This document shows, one piece after another, positions 1 to 13,253 of a stretch of DNA of 64,000 bases. Position 1 is the first letter of the stretch, and every line of letters begins with the position of its first letter. The notes under the pieces are model-generated. The model searched no databases. It saw nothing but the letters and a program-made list of their open reading frames with translations, and was not told the origin of the DNA. The stretch lies in assembly GCF_905475345.1 (NCBI RefSeq), contig NC_066605.1, forward strand, positions 1,655,001 through 1,719,000. The letters run 5' to 3'. The translations under genes and the position numbers were made by a program. Origin of the DNA: Vespula vulgaris (taxonomy: Eukaryota > Arthropoda > Insecta > Hymenoptera > Vespidae).

Positions 1-693
1 GATATAATTATTGATAGAATTTGTCTAAAAATGTAAAATCTCGAATTAAACATACCGACATATACATATACTATATCACATTTTTCTTTTATTAACCGAA
101 AGAATGTCTAATAAGAAATTTAATATGCAATTTAGATCGATATCGGAGGTGATTACGATCGATATCGAATACCGATTAAAAACTCTCCTAAGGGAGAAGT
201 TCCGAAGGTTCTGTCGAACGCCATTTTGAGATGGTTTGAGGAACAACCACCAGCATGAACCACCGTAAAGGAACACGTCGTTCGTTCTCGTCTCTTTTTC
301 GTTAACCCTCGTTCCTCCCTCTCGTACTACCCCGTCCCTCGTCGCATCACCCGTACTCCATCCTCCCTCGCTCCTCACCCCGTACCTCTGCCCCGTTTGT
401 CGCCCTAATTATTATTATTACCGACGGTCGTCTCGCTCGCACACGTGTTTTTTTATTTTCTTTTCTTTCTTCCTTCTTTCCTTCCTTCCTTTCTTCCTTC
501 CTTCCTTCCTTCCTTCCTTTCTTCCTTCCTTCCTTTCTTCCTTCCTTCCTTCGTCGTTCGTCCTCGCACCCTCGTTCTCTCCTCCACCCTTCTCCCGCGC
601 GATAGATTTCGGTCCAGCCAATTACATTTTTTTCCTTGGCCCGCGAAAAGAACAAAAACCCAAAGGCACCCCGCTCGCTCCACAACTGCTGCC

Positions 694-724
<31 letters not shown>

Positions 725-1651
725 TTCGTTCTCTCTCTGGTTTTAGTATCGGCGAATCTAAAAGAGAAATTGGAGAAAAAATGTTTCGTGAGAAGGAGCG
801 GTGGAGTGAGGTGCGGCGTCCAACTCGTTTAATCCTAATAATTCGGCTTCTCCTTGGTCGATTATCTTCTTTCTAACGCAGACTATGCGACCCCTAGCAG
901 CTATCCTCGAGGATCGTTTTTTACGGGGTGAGGGAGGAGAAAGGATCAAGGGATAGATATTATAATTTAATGCGTGTCTGCGATATGATTTGTCAATGAT
1001 TTAGAATCTTTTTATTAGGACGTTGATTATTTTTCTCATCGACGTCTGGCCTCGCTCGTCGCGTATAGTTTTGTCAATTATTTATTTCGATATTATTCGG
1101 AATTCATTATTCTACTACACGTGCTCTCCATAAAATAATTCTAAATTTATGTACGAGTTTGTATCATCGATGATTTATTTCGCGGTGAATAAAACGTGTC
1201 TATATAATAATTTGTAAATAATTTGTAACGTGTCTCAAACTAATAATTTGTCGATCTAAGAAGCTTGAAATATCGACGGAATAATTCGTATATATATATA
1301 TAAAACTATGGGTTGCGAGTCAGGTTTAAAATCGATAATTTCAAGTCGAGGCGTTGACTTTCTTATATTACAAAATACGATAGTAATCTCGACAATATCG
1401 CGATAGCAGATATAGGTAATGTATTCGTGCAATTTTCTGCTTGCTTCGAAGATCGTTAAAAATCTCGAAGAAAGATGGAATATGAAGGAAAGAAGAGAGA
1501 CGAAGATAGGTAGTAGACAAAGATAGAAGAGGAACGAGCAGGGTGCAGTTATGTCACTATTAAAAACGCATTAATCCTGAATCCGCAGGCTTTATATCTA
1601 CGTAGACTACTACGAGAGAAATAAACGATGGACTCTCTTCTCTCTCTCTCT

Positions 1652-1695
<44 letters not shown>

Positions 1696-3735
1696 GTCGT
1701 TCTCTATCTCTCTATCTTTCTATCTCTCTCTGTATCTCTCTCGTCCCATAGTCGTGAAGATTTCAAGAAGACGTTGCTGCTGCCTCTGGATTATTATCGC
1801 ACTCACGGTTTTTGCTCAACAACGACGACAACTTAAGAAGAGGAAGATTTCGTAGAACTAATTACACATTCTTCAGAATATTCACTTTTCGTGTCCATTT
1901 AGCAACTTACGTGCATAAAATGATATCTACCATATATTTAGCAATTCGAAAAAAAATTGGGATTTCTTCTTCTTCTTCTTTAGAAAAAAAAAGGAAGAAA
2001 GAAAAGAAAATATACGATTCATCATAACGTGTATGTTATGGTTGAGATCGATATATTTTTTAGAGATCCAAAAAAATGTTAGAAAAAAAATATACCTATA
2101 TTACTTATCACAATCACGATTGCAATTGAAATAAATGTATGTTTAAAGATCCGAAAAAAAAATTACTATTTCTTCTAAGAAAAAAAAAATATATATATAT
2201 ACAATTTGTCACATCATGTATGCATAACTATAACGTAGGAAAGAAGAATAAAAAAGAAAAAAGAGAAAACCTTGATCAATTCGATGAAATCGTTGTACGA
2301 TGGTTGACGATAAGAAGATAACGACTCTCCCCAGAAAGATAAGAATCCATGGAATAAGTGCAATATCGCGAGCATCATTGACTACAACGACGACAACGAC
2401 AACGACGACGACTACGACGACGACGACGACGACGACGTTGCGTTAGCATACTCGAAAGCACAGTGATATATAACAGTGGCAAGAGTAAAGCTGTGGAAGC
2501 TTCTAAAGTACTCGCTGCCGTCGCTAATGGCACTTCTTCGTGAGCGACGAGGGGAAGATTTTAAGCTCGTTTCGCGAAAAAACTGTTGATTTTCCGAAGG
2601 AATTACATTTTTACCTTAGAACGGGATCTTCCCTCAAAGTCGATCTATCTATATCTATCGATCTTTTTTCATCATCGATTATCTCGAAAGGTAAAAAACT
2701 AAGGACCACTTTTTCTTTTCCTCTTTTTTTCTTTTCTTTCTTTTCCTTTTCTTCTTCTTTTTTTTCTTCTCGCGACTTAGCACCAAATTATCCTTTACTT
2801 ACCATTAAAACCCGTACGTGAATCGCGAATTTAGCGAAAGATAAATCGTTAAGGCCTTGAAGAAGAAAAGAGAAAGGAGAACAAAAAATTGAAAAAAATA
2901 AAAGAAAAGAAAGGGAAAAGAAACAAGTACAGTTGTAACTTATAAATCTTTCTCTTCGATGAATCGTGGGAAATTCTTCGGGGGACAACAAGATGGGGAG
3001 TAAGTAGGTAGGTACATACAGTTTGTTGTTCTCGTGTTTCGCGAGCTATGCGATTCCTACGTAATAATCGCGCGTTGGAATTTCAACTATGTCGGTGGAC
3101 CGTGGTAACTCTCAACGATAAATAATCGTCTCTCTTTCTCTCATTTTATGTCCCACGCAAAAGCTATACTCCATCCCCTTTCTCTTTATCTCTTTACCTT
3201 GTCAAGATAGCTAGACGGATAGATAGATAGATAGATAGATATATCTGTGGTATATATGTATATAAGTTAGCTACTTATCTATGTATATGTGTGTATATAT
3301 ATATACTATAGCTGTCTACTATATTACTAGACACGAAACAGAAGAAAATAATCATCAAACTTGATAATACTTATTTTCTATTTAACTAGAAACCATCAAA
3401 GTACCATGTCCGACACGAATAAACTCTCTATGATGATTCTACGAAACACTTTCAATAAGAATGACGAATATATATATAATGAAAAAAAAAAGAAGAAAAA
3501 AAGAAAGAAAGATTGTAAAATCTCATGGAAGACATCTACCATATAATAAGAAGGTTTCGACGTAAATTTACAAATTCCTATCACCTATTGTGTTTAAAAA
3601 GAAACGAATGAAAGGGATTCAGAAATAGGGGTAGACTTAGATAGTCTCAGCCTAATTCGATCGAAGTCTCATTATGATTTTAGAGAGACCTAGCATTAGT
3701 ATAAACATGGATCCAAAGTCACCCTATATACATAC

Positions 3736-3787
<52 letters not shown>

Positions 3788-5060
3788 CATATGTATATCA
3801 TTATTAGGACCCTAGTGCGGTGGCCCGTTTTGAATACGAAAGAAGAGATATTATGTTAATCGATCAGACGATACGTATAGTCAAAGTCGAGGATGACCCA
3901 AGGCTTCTTCATAGTCATAGTTTTATTTTTATATACAGGTACCTACATATGGATCTATGTAAATATATAGCTAAGTACATATTGAAATTCGATTTTTTAG
4001 TATATTCTTATAGAAGCATCGTGTGTCCGAGAAATCATTAATAAATTAAATGAAAAATCAATTATTGAAATTTTGAAGAAAAATATGATCGAATTTGGAA
4101 CTTGAATATTGTTCGTGGAAAGCAAAAGGGGAATTACTTGTGATGTCCTCATGAATATTTATCTAGGTCAGACTCGTCGATTAAAGCGGCTTTTCGACGC
4201 TTCGTTACACCTCCGACAAAGGCAGCAACGTTCGAGCATAGTCTCTTTGCCATGGAGAATAATTAGACGTCGCAAACTCTCTTTCTCTCTCTCTCTCTCT
4301 CTTTCTCTTTCTCTCTCGTTATATATATATATATTTGTCTTTGTCTCTCTCATTCTTTCAAACTTCGTCCTTTCGTTTAACAATAAAGTATTATCTTTCT
4401 TTTTACATCGGCCAAACGTAAAAGGATATTTCAGCAACCCCTATAATTCTTTTTTTCATATGTTTTATAATTTCTTTTTTGTTTTTACTATTTCCGTATT
4501 TCTTTTCCTTTCTTTAATTTTTTCTTTAATTTTTTTCCAGAAGTACATCCTGAGATAATCGAAAATGAGTTTACCGATCGTGATTAGTTTAGCCATCAAA
4601 TGCCTTGAGATATCTGTTACCAATATCTAGTTCCATTATTATCAGAAATGTGTATTTGAACATGCGAAGCTATCAATTATCCAACTCGATTTAATTGCCA
4701 TCTTGTTCTCGATAACCATTGAAAATGTCTGTAATCTTGGATTCCTATTAGATCGATTGAATTTACTCCGTACATGTCTTATTTCATAATATGTATAACG
4801 AGATTAAGTAATCATTCTGATAATAATCTTAATAACTCGCACAACCTGTTGAATATTTTTTCTTTTTTTTTTTTTTAAATAAGATTCTTTTTTTTCTTTC
4901 ATGTAGACGATTTTCTTTTTCTATTTTTTTTTCCTTTTTTTTTTTTATATGAAATTTGAAACGTTACATTTACCTATATATAGATTGAAATTACGTACGT
5001 ACTTAAGTACATATGTATATATGTATGTATGTATGTATATATGTAAGTATATATGCTGCG
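1..5060. other. Non-coding, low-complexity AT-rich DNA
   Basis: No gene recognised. It holds a (TTCC)n tract at 459-552, (CT)n at 692-738 and 1633-1743, an (ACG)n tract at 2384-2437, a TAGA tract near 3214-3244, (CATA)n/(TA)n at 3730-3784, and (CT)n then (TA)n at 4277-4333. Poly-pyrimidine stretches account for the apparent open frames rich in Ser, Leu and Phe. Confidence 0.85.
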
Positions 5061-5300
5061 ATTTATTCTCATTCTTAAGAGGTAACGTAGAAATGCGTAT
5101 CCTCTCGCGAAAATTGCGTAGTGGCTGTCTTCGAGTTCGAGCGGATTACAGGGGTGGCAGAGTTGAATGAAGGGTGTAGGAGGGTTCGGCTACTGAGGGA
5201 TCGTTGTTGCCATGACGACATCAACCGCTCGCCACCCCTCGTTGCACCAGAGGGATCCCACCAGCCCTCCGTTGGAGGACACGATCCATATCTGCAAAAC
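5061..5300. other. GC-richer complex island
   Basis: About 240 bp of non-repetitive, GC-richer sequence between AT-rich stretches. No conserved protein frame or splice pair is evident. Possible regulatory element or non-coding exon; function unknown. Confidence 0.4.
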
Positions 5301-5329
5301 CACCTTTCAATGGCCATTTTGTATACCTA

Positions 5330-5379
<50 letters not shown>

Positions 5380-6375
5380 TTCAATAATTCATTTCAAAAA
5401 TCAAAGTTTTAATCAAGTTTCAATTTAGTGTATTTAATTCATATAGCTAACGACGATATAAAATTAGACAAGTAAGATAAATAATCCTTGCATGCAAAAT
5501 GCAATTACATCTTTGTTAATTTATATAACGTTGATTATCGATAAAAACCCTTATGAATATTATGTGATACAAGTATAATACATATATAAGTTATATTATA
5601 CCTTCTCTAATGTGAGATAGGCGACACGCGATAATAATATTACCGCTGTAACATCGTTGTGATTAAGGTAAATGGACTACGATCTATGATCTAAAACAAA
5701 CGATAATTCAATTGTCTTTCGTGCACGAAATTGTCTTTTCTCCTAGATGTAACATATTCCTACGTCGAAAAGATCGTTGTTAATAAGGTGTAAAAATTAT
5801 GATCTCTTCTTTCGTCTTTTTTTTTTATTTTAATCTTGTAATCTAACTAACCCCCACACTAACCTACACACCCACAATGCCAACCCTCTTCCGTACCCGC
5901 GTAGAAAGAAAGAAAGAGAGAAAGAGAACAGATAGAAAAGAAACGACTCGGCAATAAAAAACAATTGTTTCCAGCGCATTAGTCACAAGTTTCTAGAGTG
6001 CAAGGAGAAGTACCTTCGACAACATTTCGAAGTGCCCTTGAAAAAGCACCCCAAACCCGTTCTCAAATCCCACTTCTCTCTTCAGATTGAATATAGGGGT
6101 GTACTGTAGTTGAAACGTTACGCGGTAGTTCTACCATGATTTATATGACGTTAAGTGGAGCAACATAGGCCTCGATCGTTAATTGAAAAATTGTAAATAT
6201 TAATTCTTTATATTATCTCGATCGAAGATTTATAAGAAGATCGTTTGACCTTATTACAGAGATATCTCGGCCATCGAAATTTTTATCGATTTTTTAAAGG
6301 TACCACGATAAAATGTGGCGTAATATAGTATCTATATAAGTACACGCACATACGCATACACTTGTAAACATATAT

Positions 6376-6408
<33 letters not shown>

Positions 6409-6419
6409 CATATATATAC

Positions 6420-6469
<50 letters not shown>

Positions 6470-6480
6470 TGGAAAGTGAA
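5301..6480. repeat. TA-rich microsatellites with intervening plain DNA
   Basis: (TA)n at 5330-5381 and (CATA)n/(TA)n at 6369-6466. The sequence between is AT-rich and unremarkable, apart from the 14-bp palindrome TTTCGTGCACGAAA at 5717-5730. Confidence 0.85.
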
Positions 6481-6830
6481 CTGCGTGGTGAAGAGCCATT
6501 TGCGATGCAGCCACAACTCCACACCCCTTGAAGGTATCTTTACGAGTATGCATACATATATACGAAGGGCTCGTGAGGCACACGCATAGGGCTCTAGTAC
6601 CTATAGCTATCTCTCGCGTACGATCGCTCAGCGTACAGGCTGAGACGAACGTAGCACGTCATTACGTTGCCCCCAAAAGCAAAAAGGACCGTACACCTCA
6701 GTACCAGGACGGCCAATAGCCGTTCGCGTGCTAATGAATCCAAAGGGGCCCAACCAATCGCGTGGCTAGCCCTATGTTCTCGACCCTAGCCCTCTTCTAT
6801 ACGTCCTCCTGCTTTATCACGACCGCTCTG
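6481..6830. other. GC-richer island with an imperfect hairpin
   Basis: Complex sequence with a possible hairpin at 6619-6653 (arms TACGATCGCTCAGC and GCTGAGACGAACGTA: 13 pairs, one bulge, one mismatch). Reads open over short spans in both directions, with no recognisable protein. Possible regulatory island. Confidence 0.4.
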
Positions 6831-7244
6831 CTTTTTTTTATTCGAATTTTCTAATCCTAAAAATATCATCTTTTTGTCTTTATTGATTCTCTTTCTTTGA
6901 GGTGGTAGGACAGGAGGATGAGATTTAATCTTAAGTCTATGGATTTATGAATGAATCTGAGTAAAAACAATATATACAATTCTAAATGTTTCTCGAATTC
7001 TACTCTTTTTCCTTTTTTTGTAAAATTTTCAATCCTATCTACAATATCTTATAAATTTTTTAATTCGAAGTATATCATCCCTTCGCCTTCAATCGATCGG
7101 ATTATACTATTTTTTTGAAAATTTACAAATTCTAGGATTAAAGAATAAATTTAGATAGATATCATTAACATAAAATTTGTATGAAAATAGAGATAGTACA
7201 CATATACATACATACGTATATATATATATTTCTAAGTCTATCTT

Positions 7245-7292
<48 letters not shown>

Positions 7293-7593
7293 TGAAAATT
7301 TCTCTTCGCAACACGTAAAGTGCGTGGACACGGATCGTGGTAGAGGCCTCTTGTATGCGTGTGCATACAATCGGTGCAACGTACAGGCAGTGTGCATCGC
7401 GTACCGGAGTCAGAGAGCTGCTCAGGGCTATCATTATGGCGGCAGTAGACACTCCCTCCTTATCGCCGGTTTCCAACGCTAGTACCGCTCGAACGAACGC
7501 TCGCCATCATTATATTTTCCGCGGCGAGAAAGAACGCACACGAACCAACTCTCAGGATATACGAAACATTGCTGAGATATTCGTCTCTCACTT

Positions 7594-7671
<78 letters not shown>

Positions 7672-10050
7672 CTATCTTTCTTGTTCCTTCACTCATTTAG
7701 ATACAATATATTTTTTCTTTTTTTCCTTTTTTGACAGTAACCTTCATTCCTTTTTAAAAATGACCATCAATCCTTTTTTATTATTGTTATTGTTGTTATT
7801 CTATTTGCCAACATTTTTCTTTTTCATCTCGTAGGTTTCATCAAGTTTGTATTATTGTATATATGTATTTTGTATCTGTCTACTTTGCGGTTTGTTTGAA
7901 GAAAATCCTTTGCGGTGATCGATACCACTGAAATTATCCTAACGATTCGTCCTGCGGACTCTCTAAATGGACCACAGGGTATCAAATCGATATTTCTTTT
8001 CTTTTTTTTTTTTATCAAGAAATTCCTCTCTAGGAAAAGATCAATGACTAAAATTTATTATCTTCTTACTTTTCTAATTCATAATCGTTTATTAGTTTGA
8101 TATCTCCGTTCGTTCGGCAGTCTATTCTGAATCGGTATTGATAATTTATGCAAATAAACGTGTTATTAATGTGACCCCGAGAGTTAAAACATTGCATAGA
8201 TATGTTGATATTATTGTTTAGAAGTTTTACTTGGTTTCTAAGTTACTTTCGTGGAAAACGTTCTCCTTCGTGTTTCCTCTTTGGCTTTGCGTTCTCGCTT
8301 GGTAAATTGCTTGCACGTTTTTTACGATGCGTTTTCAACGATCTGTGGTTTCGATAGTCGGTTTACTACCTACGTTCAAAGCAGTTACTCTCTCTCTCTC
8401 TCTCTTTCTTCCTCCCTCTCCTTCTTTTACGATCAAAGGATTGGATCTTGATAACGTGGAAGATTGAAACGAATCAATTCCGATCACGAACCATACGATT
8501 TGGCGACTTTCAACACGGAAATTCGATTGTAATCTCGACGCATTCGAGAAAAGGATATACCTAATACAAAAAAAAAGGAAAAAGAAAAAAAATATATATA
8601 TATGTATATTTACAAATCTAATAATGCGTGAAATTAACGAGAACTCTTTCATCCATGACAAAGGTTTTACCTTCTCTTTCGCGTGATAATGTTCAACGTG
8701 TTTTGTTCAGATTATTCGATTGAATGATCTCTCGTTTAATTATTTTATATTACCGACATCTATATACATACATAAATTAAAAAGAACTTCTTTTTCTTCT
8801 AAACCGATCGAGTTCTCTTTTTCTTTTCCTTTTTTTTTTAACTCTCGATATAGTTTCCCATTTCTTACAGCCTTTCGCGTCATTAAGAAGAAAGATATTA
8901 AAAGTTCATTCACACGTGCGTTAATATATAACGTGCATCCATCTATCTTTATAATTTCACGCTTGCCGCTAGGCAACGAGATAATACCACCGTTTTAGAG
9001 TTAAGCGTAACACGGTAAGCCGAATTAGCTATGAGAAATTTTTCTTCTTGTTCTTGTTCTTCTTCTATTTTTTCTAAATTCCTTTTTTCTAATTTCATTA
9101 ATATTTCTGACAAATCAGTTATAAATAAAGTATTAGAAACATTCTATCGCGTCATTTTCAATGGTTTAATATCAATCATGAAAGAACCGATTTGCGAAGG
9201 ACAATTAAAAGCACGATTTATAAGGAGTTCGATCCAGAGGTGTTGAATTTCAGAAAATTGTACAGTTGTTTTCGTAGCAGTTATCTTCGAATTAATATCA
9301 ATCAGAAACAATCGATTTGCGGGGTCGGTGAAGGGGGTGGGGGGTGAGGGAGAGGTGGTTGGCGAGACAATTAAAGACTCGATTAGCGAAACGTTTAAGT
9401 TTTCAACCCGAAACTTGGCGAGACTCCAACGATATTGGTAGAGACTCGGTTTTCAAATAGATATATACAATGATAATATTATCTTTAATTGATAAGAACC
9501 AACAAAGTATCGCAATATAATAAGTATCGATCGATCGAATAGATATATCGCGTGAAATGTCTACACCTACATAAAAAAGAAAAAAATCAAATACCAATAA
9601 CATACGTCAAAGTCGAAAAATCAGAGACATATAAGTACTACATACGTACTCACGCATTAAACCTGAATCACTTTTTCAAATCGCCATGTTCTCGAGAGTC
9701 GTTGTGTGTTTTTTGATTGATAAACACCAAGGGAGTGGTTCCTTCGATTTCATAAGAGAAATACTGATTTTAAAAAACAATAAAAAAAAGAATGAATAAA
9801 AAAAGAAGAAACAAAAACGTGAAGAAAAAGAAACTCCAATAGCGTTCGAATACACAGTCCAATCGATGTATTTTTTTTTTCTTTTTTTTCTGTTCTTTTT
9901 TTTTCCTTTGTTGTCGTTTTTCTCAGGTATCGAAACAATGATCACTTTTACTTTACGTTCAAATGTATTACGGATCGTGTTCTTTGTGTGTCGTTGATAT
10001 CAGAACGATTGTTTTTTACGACGAATTTTAATGGAAAAACTTACTGGATA
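6831..10050. other. Non-coding AT-rich DNA with long (CT)n arrays
   Basis: (CT)n at 7248-7288 and one of the longest perfect arrays in the window at 7597-7668. The short GC-richer stretch between them (about 7310-7520) has no recognisable protein. Nothing else is supported here. Confidence 0.85.
7597..7668. repeat. Long (CT)n microsatellite
   Basis: A perfect dinucleotide array of about 72 bp, among the longest in the window. As a polypyrimidine mirror repeat it could adopt triplex DNA, and its GAGAG complement is the GAGA-factor core motif. Confidence 0.95.
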
Positions 10051-10440
10051 AAGGAAACGCGACGACGGCTCGAAACGCGATTGCATGTGACAATCCGCTC
10101 GCATCGAGGACCGAGGAGAGACTCTATAAGGCGCTTTCCATCCCCCGAATAGCGCTCGGCTCGGTCGGCGGATCCGACGCTGCAATCATTCCCAGTAATG
10201 ATTGTCATTACCGGGAACAGGAGGGCGAGCGAATACCGGAGAGAGAGAGAGAGAGGGAAAGAGAGAGAGAGAGAGAAAGAGAGAGAAACACAGAAAGAGA
10301 GAGAGAGACAGAGCGGGTGGACGAACAAGCCAGAGGGATTGGCCTGCATTGCGATTGCGTTTCCGTCTGGTCCCATTGGCCGACAAACTGTGACTACCAG
10401 CGACCTTACAACGTCACTCTGAGGGCGGTACACACTCGTG
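10051..10440. other. GC-richer island with inverted TAAT sites and a (GA)n core
   Basis: Contains an inverted repeat at 10191-10215: arms CCCAGTAATGA and TCATTACCGGG with a 3-nt loop, one G-T pair. This places two homeodomain-type TAAT/ATTA cores head to head. A (GA)n tract follows at 10238-10313, then more complex sequence with a CCATTGG box. An enhancer or promoter is possible, unproven. Confidence 0.4.
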
Positions 10441-11632
10441 TACTTCGACCTTAAAGTTTAATTTTTTAATCGAAAAAAAAAAGAAAGGAAAGATTCCACG
10501 AAGCCAGAATAGATCCTTGGTTATTTCAATTGTTAAAATTGAATATCGTATTTTAGCCTGTTAAATGTTTGCAAAAAAAGTGATAGACTTGTTTTTATCA
10601 TAAATAATCTTTTTTTTTTATTTATTAATTTATGACATAAATTTTATAGATAATTTGATGTTTATAGAATTTAGGTTAAACATGATGATATAAATTAATA
10701 AATAAATTAGATGGTATTATTGTTTAAAAATAGACTAATATATGTTATATGTAAGATAGAATATTGTTCGTAGTAGACGGATAATCCTAATACTATTGTT
10801 AAGATAGGCACAATTAACATTGACACCCCTTCGACGTTTTATACCGTGACCATTCATTAGGATTCAGTGCCTATAGTACCTCACGCGTGTCCGATTGAAT
10901 AAAATCTAAGTAGTAAATTAAGCGAAGAAGCTTGGATAAGTTTTCTGAATGGGAGATTAGGTCGTCGTCGTCGTCATCGTTGTCAACCCTTTCATTAGCT
11001 GAAAAATACTCGTCACTGCTTCTAAATACGACGTTAATTGGCCAATAAATCCTTGGAAATTACACTATATAGTTAGAAGGTTGCACGATTTGTTAACTGA
11101 TGAATTATGTATCAAAAATATATATTTTTACATATGTATATATATATACATTTTTTTCTTTCTTTTCTCTCGTGAAAATTGAAGAAAAACTTTCGTACGG
11201 CGAGATCGTTTAGATCGATTGCATATCGAAATACGAACGATATCGCATGATTTCGAAAGAAGAAAGAGGAAGAATTGATAAAGGGCTCGAAGGTACAAGA
11301 GAGGACATCAAAGCGCCAGATATCACGGTGGGGCCAGCCTTTCATGGCTGCCATTATCGCGTTACTTCCGCGTGGTCGAACGTCATTTGTCTCACACTAC
11401 CGCGATGATTTGAGGGCAACCGAGCCACCGACCCAACCCCTCGTGGCTTGTTGAGGCCATTATGTTGCGCGGTGCGCATTCGTTGCGCGCTGCAGGCAAT
11501 GCAACGCATCGAATGCACTCAAGACGATCGAATCTTTATCATGGTCGTCACGTATAATGCATATATTGAGAATTAGAGAGAAAAAGATACGGGAATATTT
11601 TGGGTTAAAATAAGGATTTTCGGATTAATTCA

Positions 11633-11638
<6 letters not shown>

Positions 11639-11685
<47 letters not shown>
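11639..11685. repeat. (TA)n microsatellite
   Basis: A perfect TA array of about 47 bp with short imperfect flanks. Confidence 0.95.
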
Positions 11686-11686
<1 letters not shown>

Positions 11687-12591
11687 GCGTGTGTATATAT
11701 GTAATACTATTTTATTAATATTTATAAAGAAATGTTAGATTACAACGAAGATTTTTTATAACATTTGAAAGTATACTGATTCAACAAAATTATGATATAA
11801 AAGAAAACACAAGGTGCAGTCTCACTCAATCTCGAAGCAATTTAAATAATGTGGAAAAACAAAAATTCAGACAATTGAGATTAACCGAGTAAACATAAAT
11901 AATATGAAAAAGAACGATATATAATACAATACATTTTAGAATGTATTGACCAATAAGGATGACCTAAAAGGGATAATCGTAGTACAGAAATCTTCGGAGA
12001 TCTTAAGAAATAGGAATGTAGAGCAAATGCAATGTAGAGGGTTGGAGGTTGTAGAATGGTGAGAATGGGGTAGAATGAGGTAGGGGAGATTGTGAGAAGG
12101 AAACGAGAAAGTCTTTCGGATGGATTAGAAGAAGTATCGTCGATGATGGACGGTGGAAACGATTGGTGCATACCTACCCAAAGTGCATATCCAACAGTAC
12201 GCGCTTGGCACTCTCGACTTGCACTCTTCTCTTTCATTCGTCCTTTCCGCAAAGCTCTGGAAAATGGTTTTCTCCTTGCCACCAGAGAGTTATGCGTTTC
12301 GTTCGTATGGAAAAGCCACGAAACGTAACCGGAACGACGAAGAAAAGCTCGCGACCGAAGATCTCCTCGGTGAGTCGATTATCTCTTTCTATCTCTCTCT
12401 CTCTCTCTTTCTCTCTCTGTCTCTCTTTCTTTCTCTATCTCTGTCTCTCTATCTATCTATCTCTCACACTTTCGTACTCTTCGTTCATGCGACATTACGA
12501 AACCATTAGGGTGCTGCTGCCGTTGTCCTCTTCGAGTTGCTGTCAACGTTGCGTCGCGTTGTTGTCGTTGCTCTCTCACGATTTTCCTATA

Positions 12592-12650
<59 letters not shown>

Positions 12651-12749
12651 CTATCTATCTCTCTTTCTATCTGACGTCAAGCAAATCTCGAATTCCGTTG
12701 GCGTGGGCGGGTGTGACTCGTCGAAATGGGCTCGTCATCCTCGTTCTCC

Positions 12750-12784
12750 TCCTCGTCGTCGTCGACGTCGTCGTCGTCGTCGTC

Positions 12785-12846
<62 letters not shown>

Positions 12847-12852
12847 CGTCTC
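12750..12852. repeat. (GTC/GTT)n trinucleotide tract
   Basis: About 100 bp of GTC and GTT triplets, giving long Arg-, Ser- or Val-rich frames that have no biological support. Confidence 0.9.
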
Positions 12853-13212
12853 CCTTCTCGTCTAAAGAGCGTTCCTCTCCTTCACTTTGCTAGCATATCG
12901 ACAACTGCGAACGGGCAGCCACCACCGTCAACCACCACCTCCACCTCTTTCTCTTCCTCCTCATCCTTCTCTTTCACCTCCTCCTCCTCCTCCCCTTTCT
13001 CCTTCTCCTCCTCTTTCACTCTCCTCCTCCTACTCTTTCACCTCCTCCTCTTCCTCCTCCACCTCCATCTACACCTCCTCACTTGCCTCCTCCTACATTA
13101 AGCACTTCGCAACGACAATTTGCGATACATTTGCAAGAGCACGCTGACTTCTCCTAGCAGATCCATCTTCCTCCTGCTTGAAAATTTTCCTCGAAAGGAG
13201 AGTAGTGTATTA

Positions 13213-13253
<41 letters not shown>

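Noticed and set aside
445..876. Open frame of 143 codons over the (TTCC)n and (CT)n tracts
   Set aside because: Ser/Phe/Leu-rich product of simple repeats; the same DNA is open on the other strand as Arg/Lys/Glu. No conserved domain.
5717..5730. Perfect 14-bp palindrome TTTCGTGCACGAAA, and ACGGTATATACCGT at 36528-36541
   Set aside because: About four perfect 14-bp palindromes are expected by chance in 64 kb (64,000 divided by 4 to the 7th).
6619..6653. Imperfect hairpins in GC islands (also 11476-11516) as microRNA precursors
   Set aside because: Too short for a pre-miRNA, no known insect miRNA sequence recognised, and stems of this quality are expected a few times by chance.
12163..13101. 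Longest open frame in the desert, 312 codons
   Set aside because: Built from (CT)n, (GTC)n and CTC-rich repeats, giving runs of Ser, Leu and Arg. Absence of stops follows from repeat composition.
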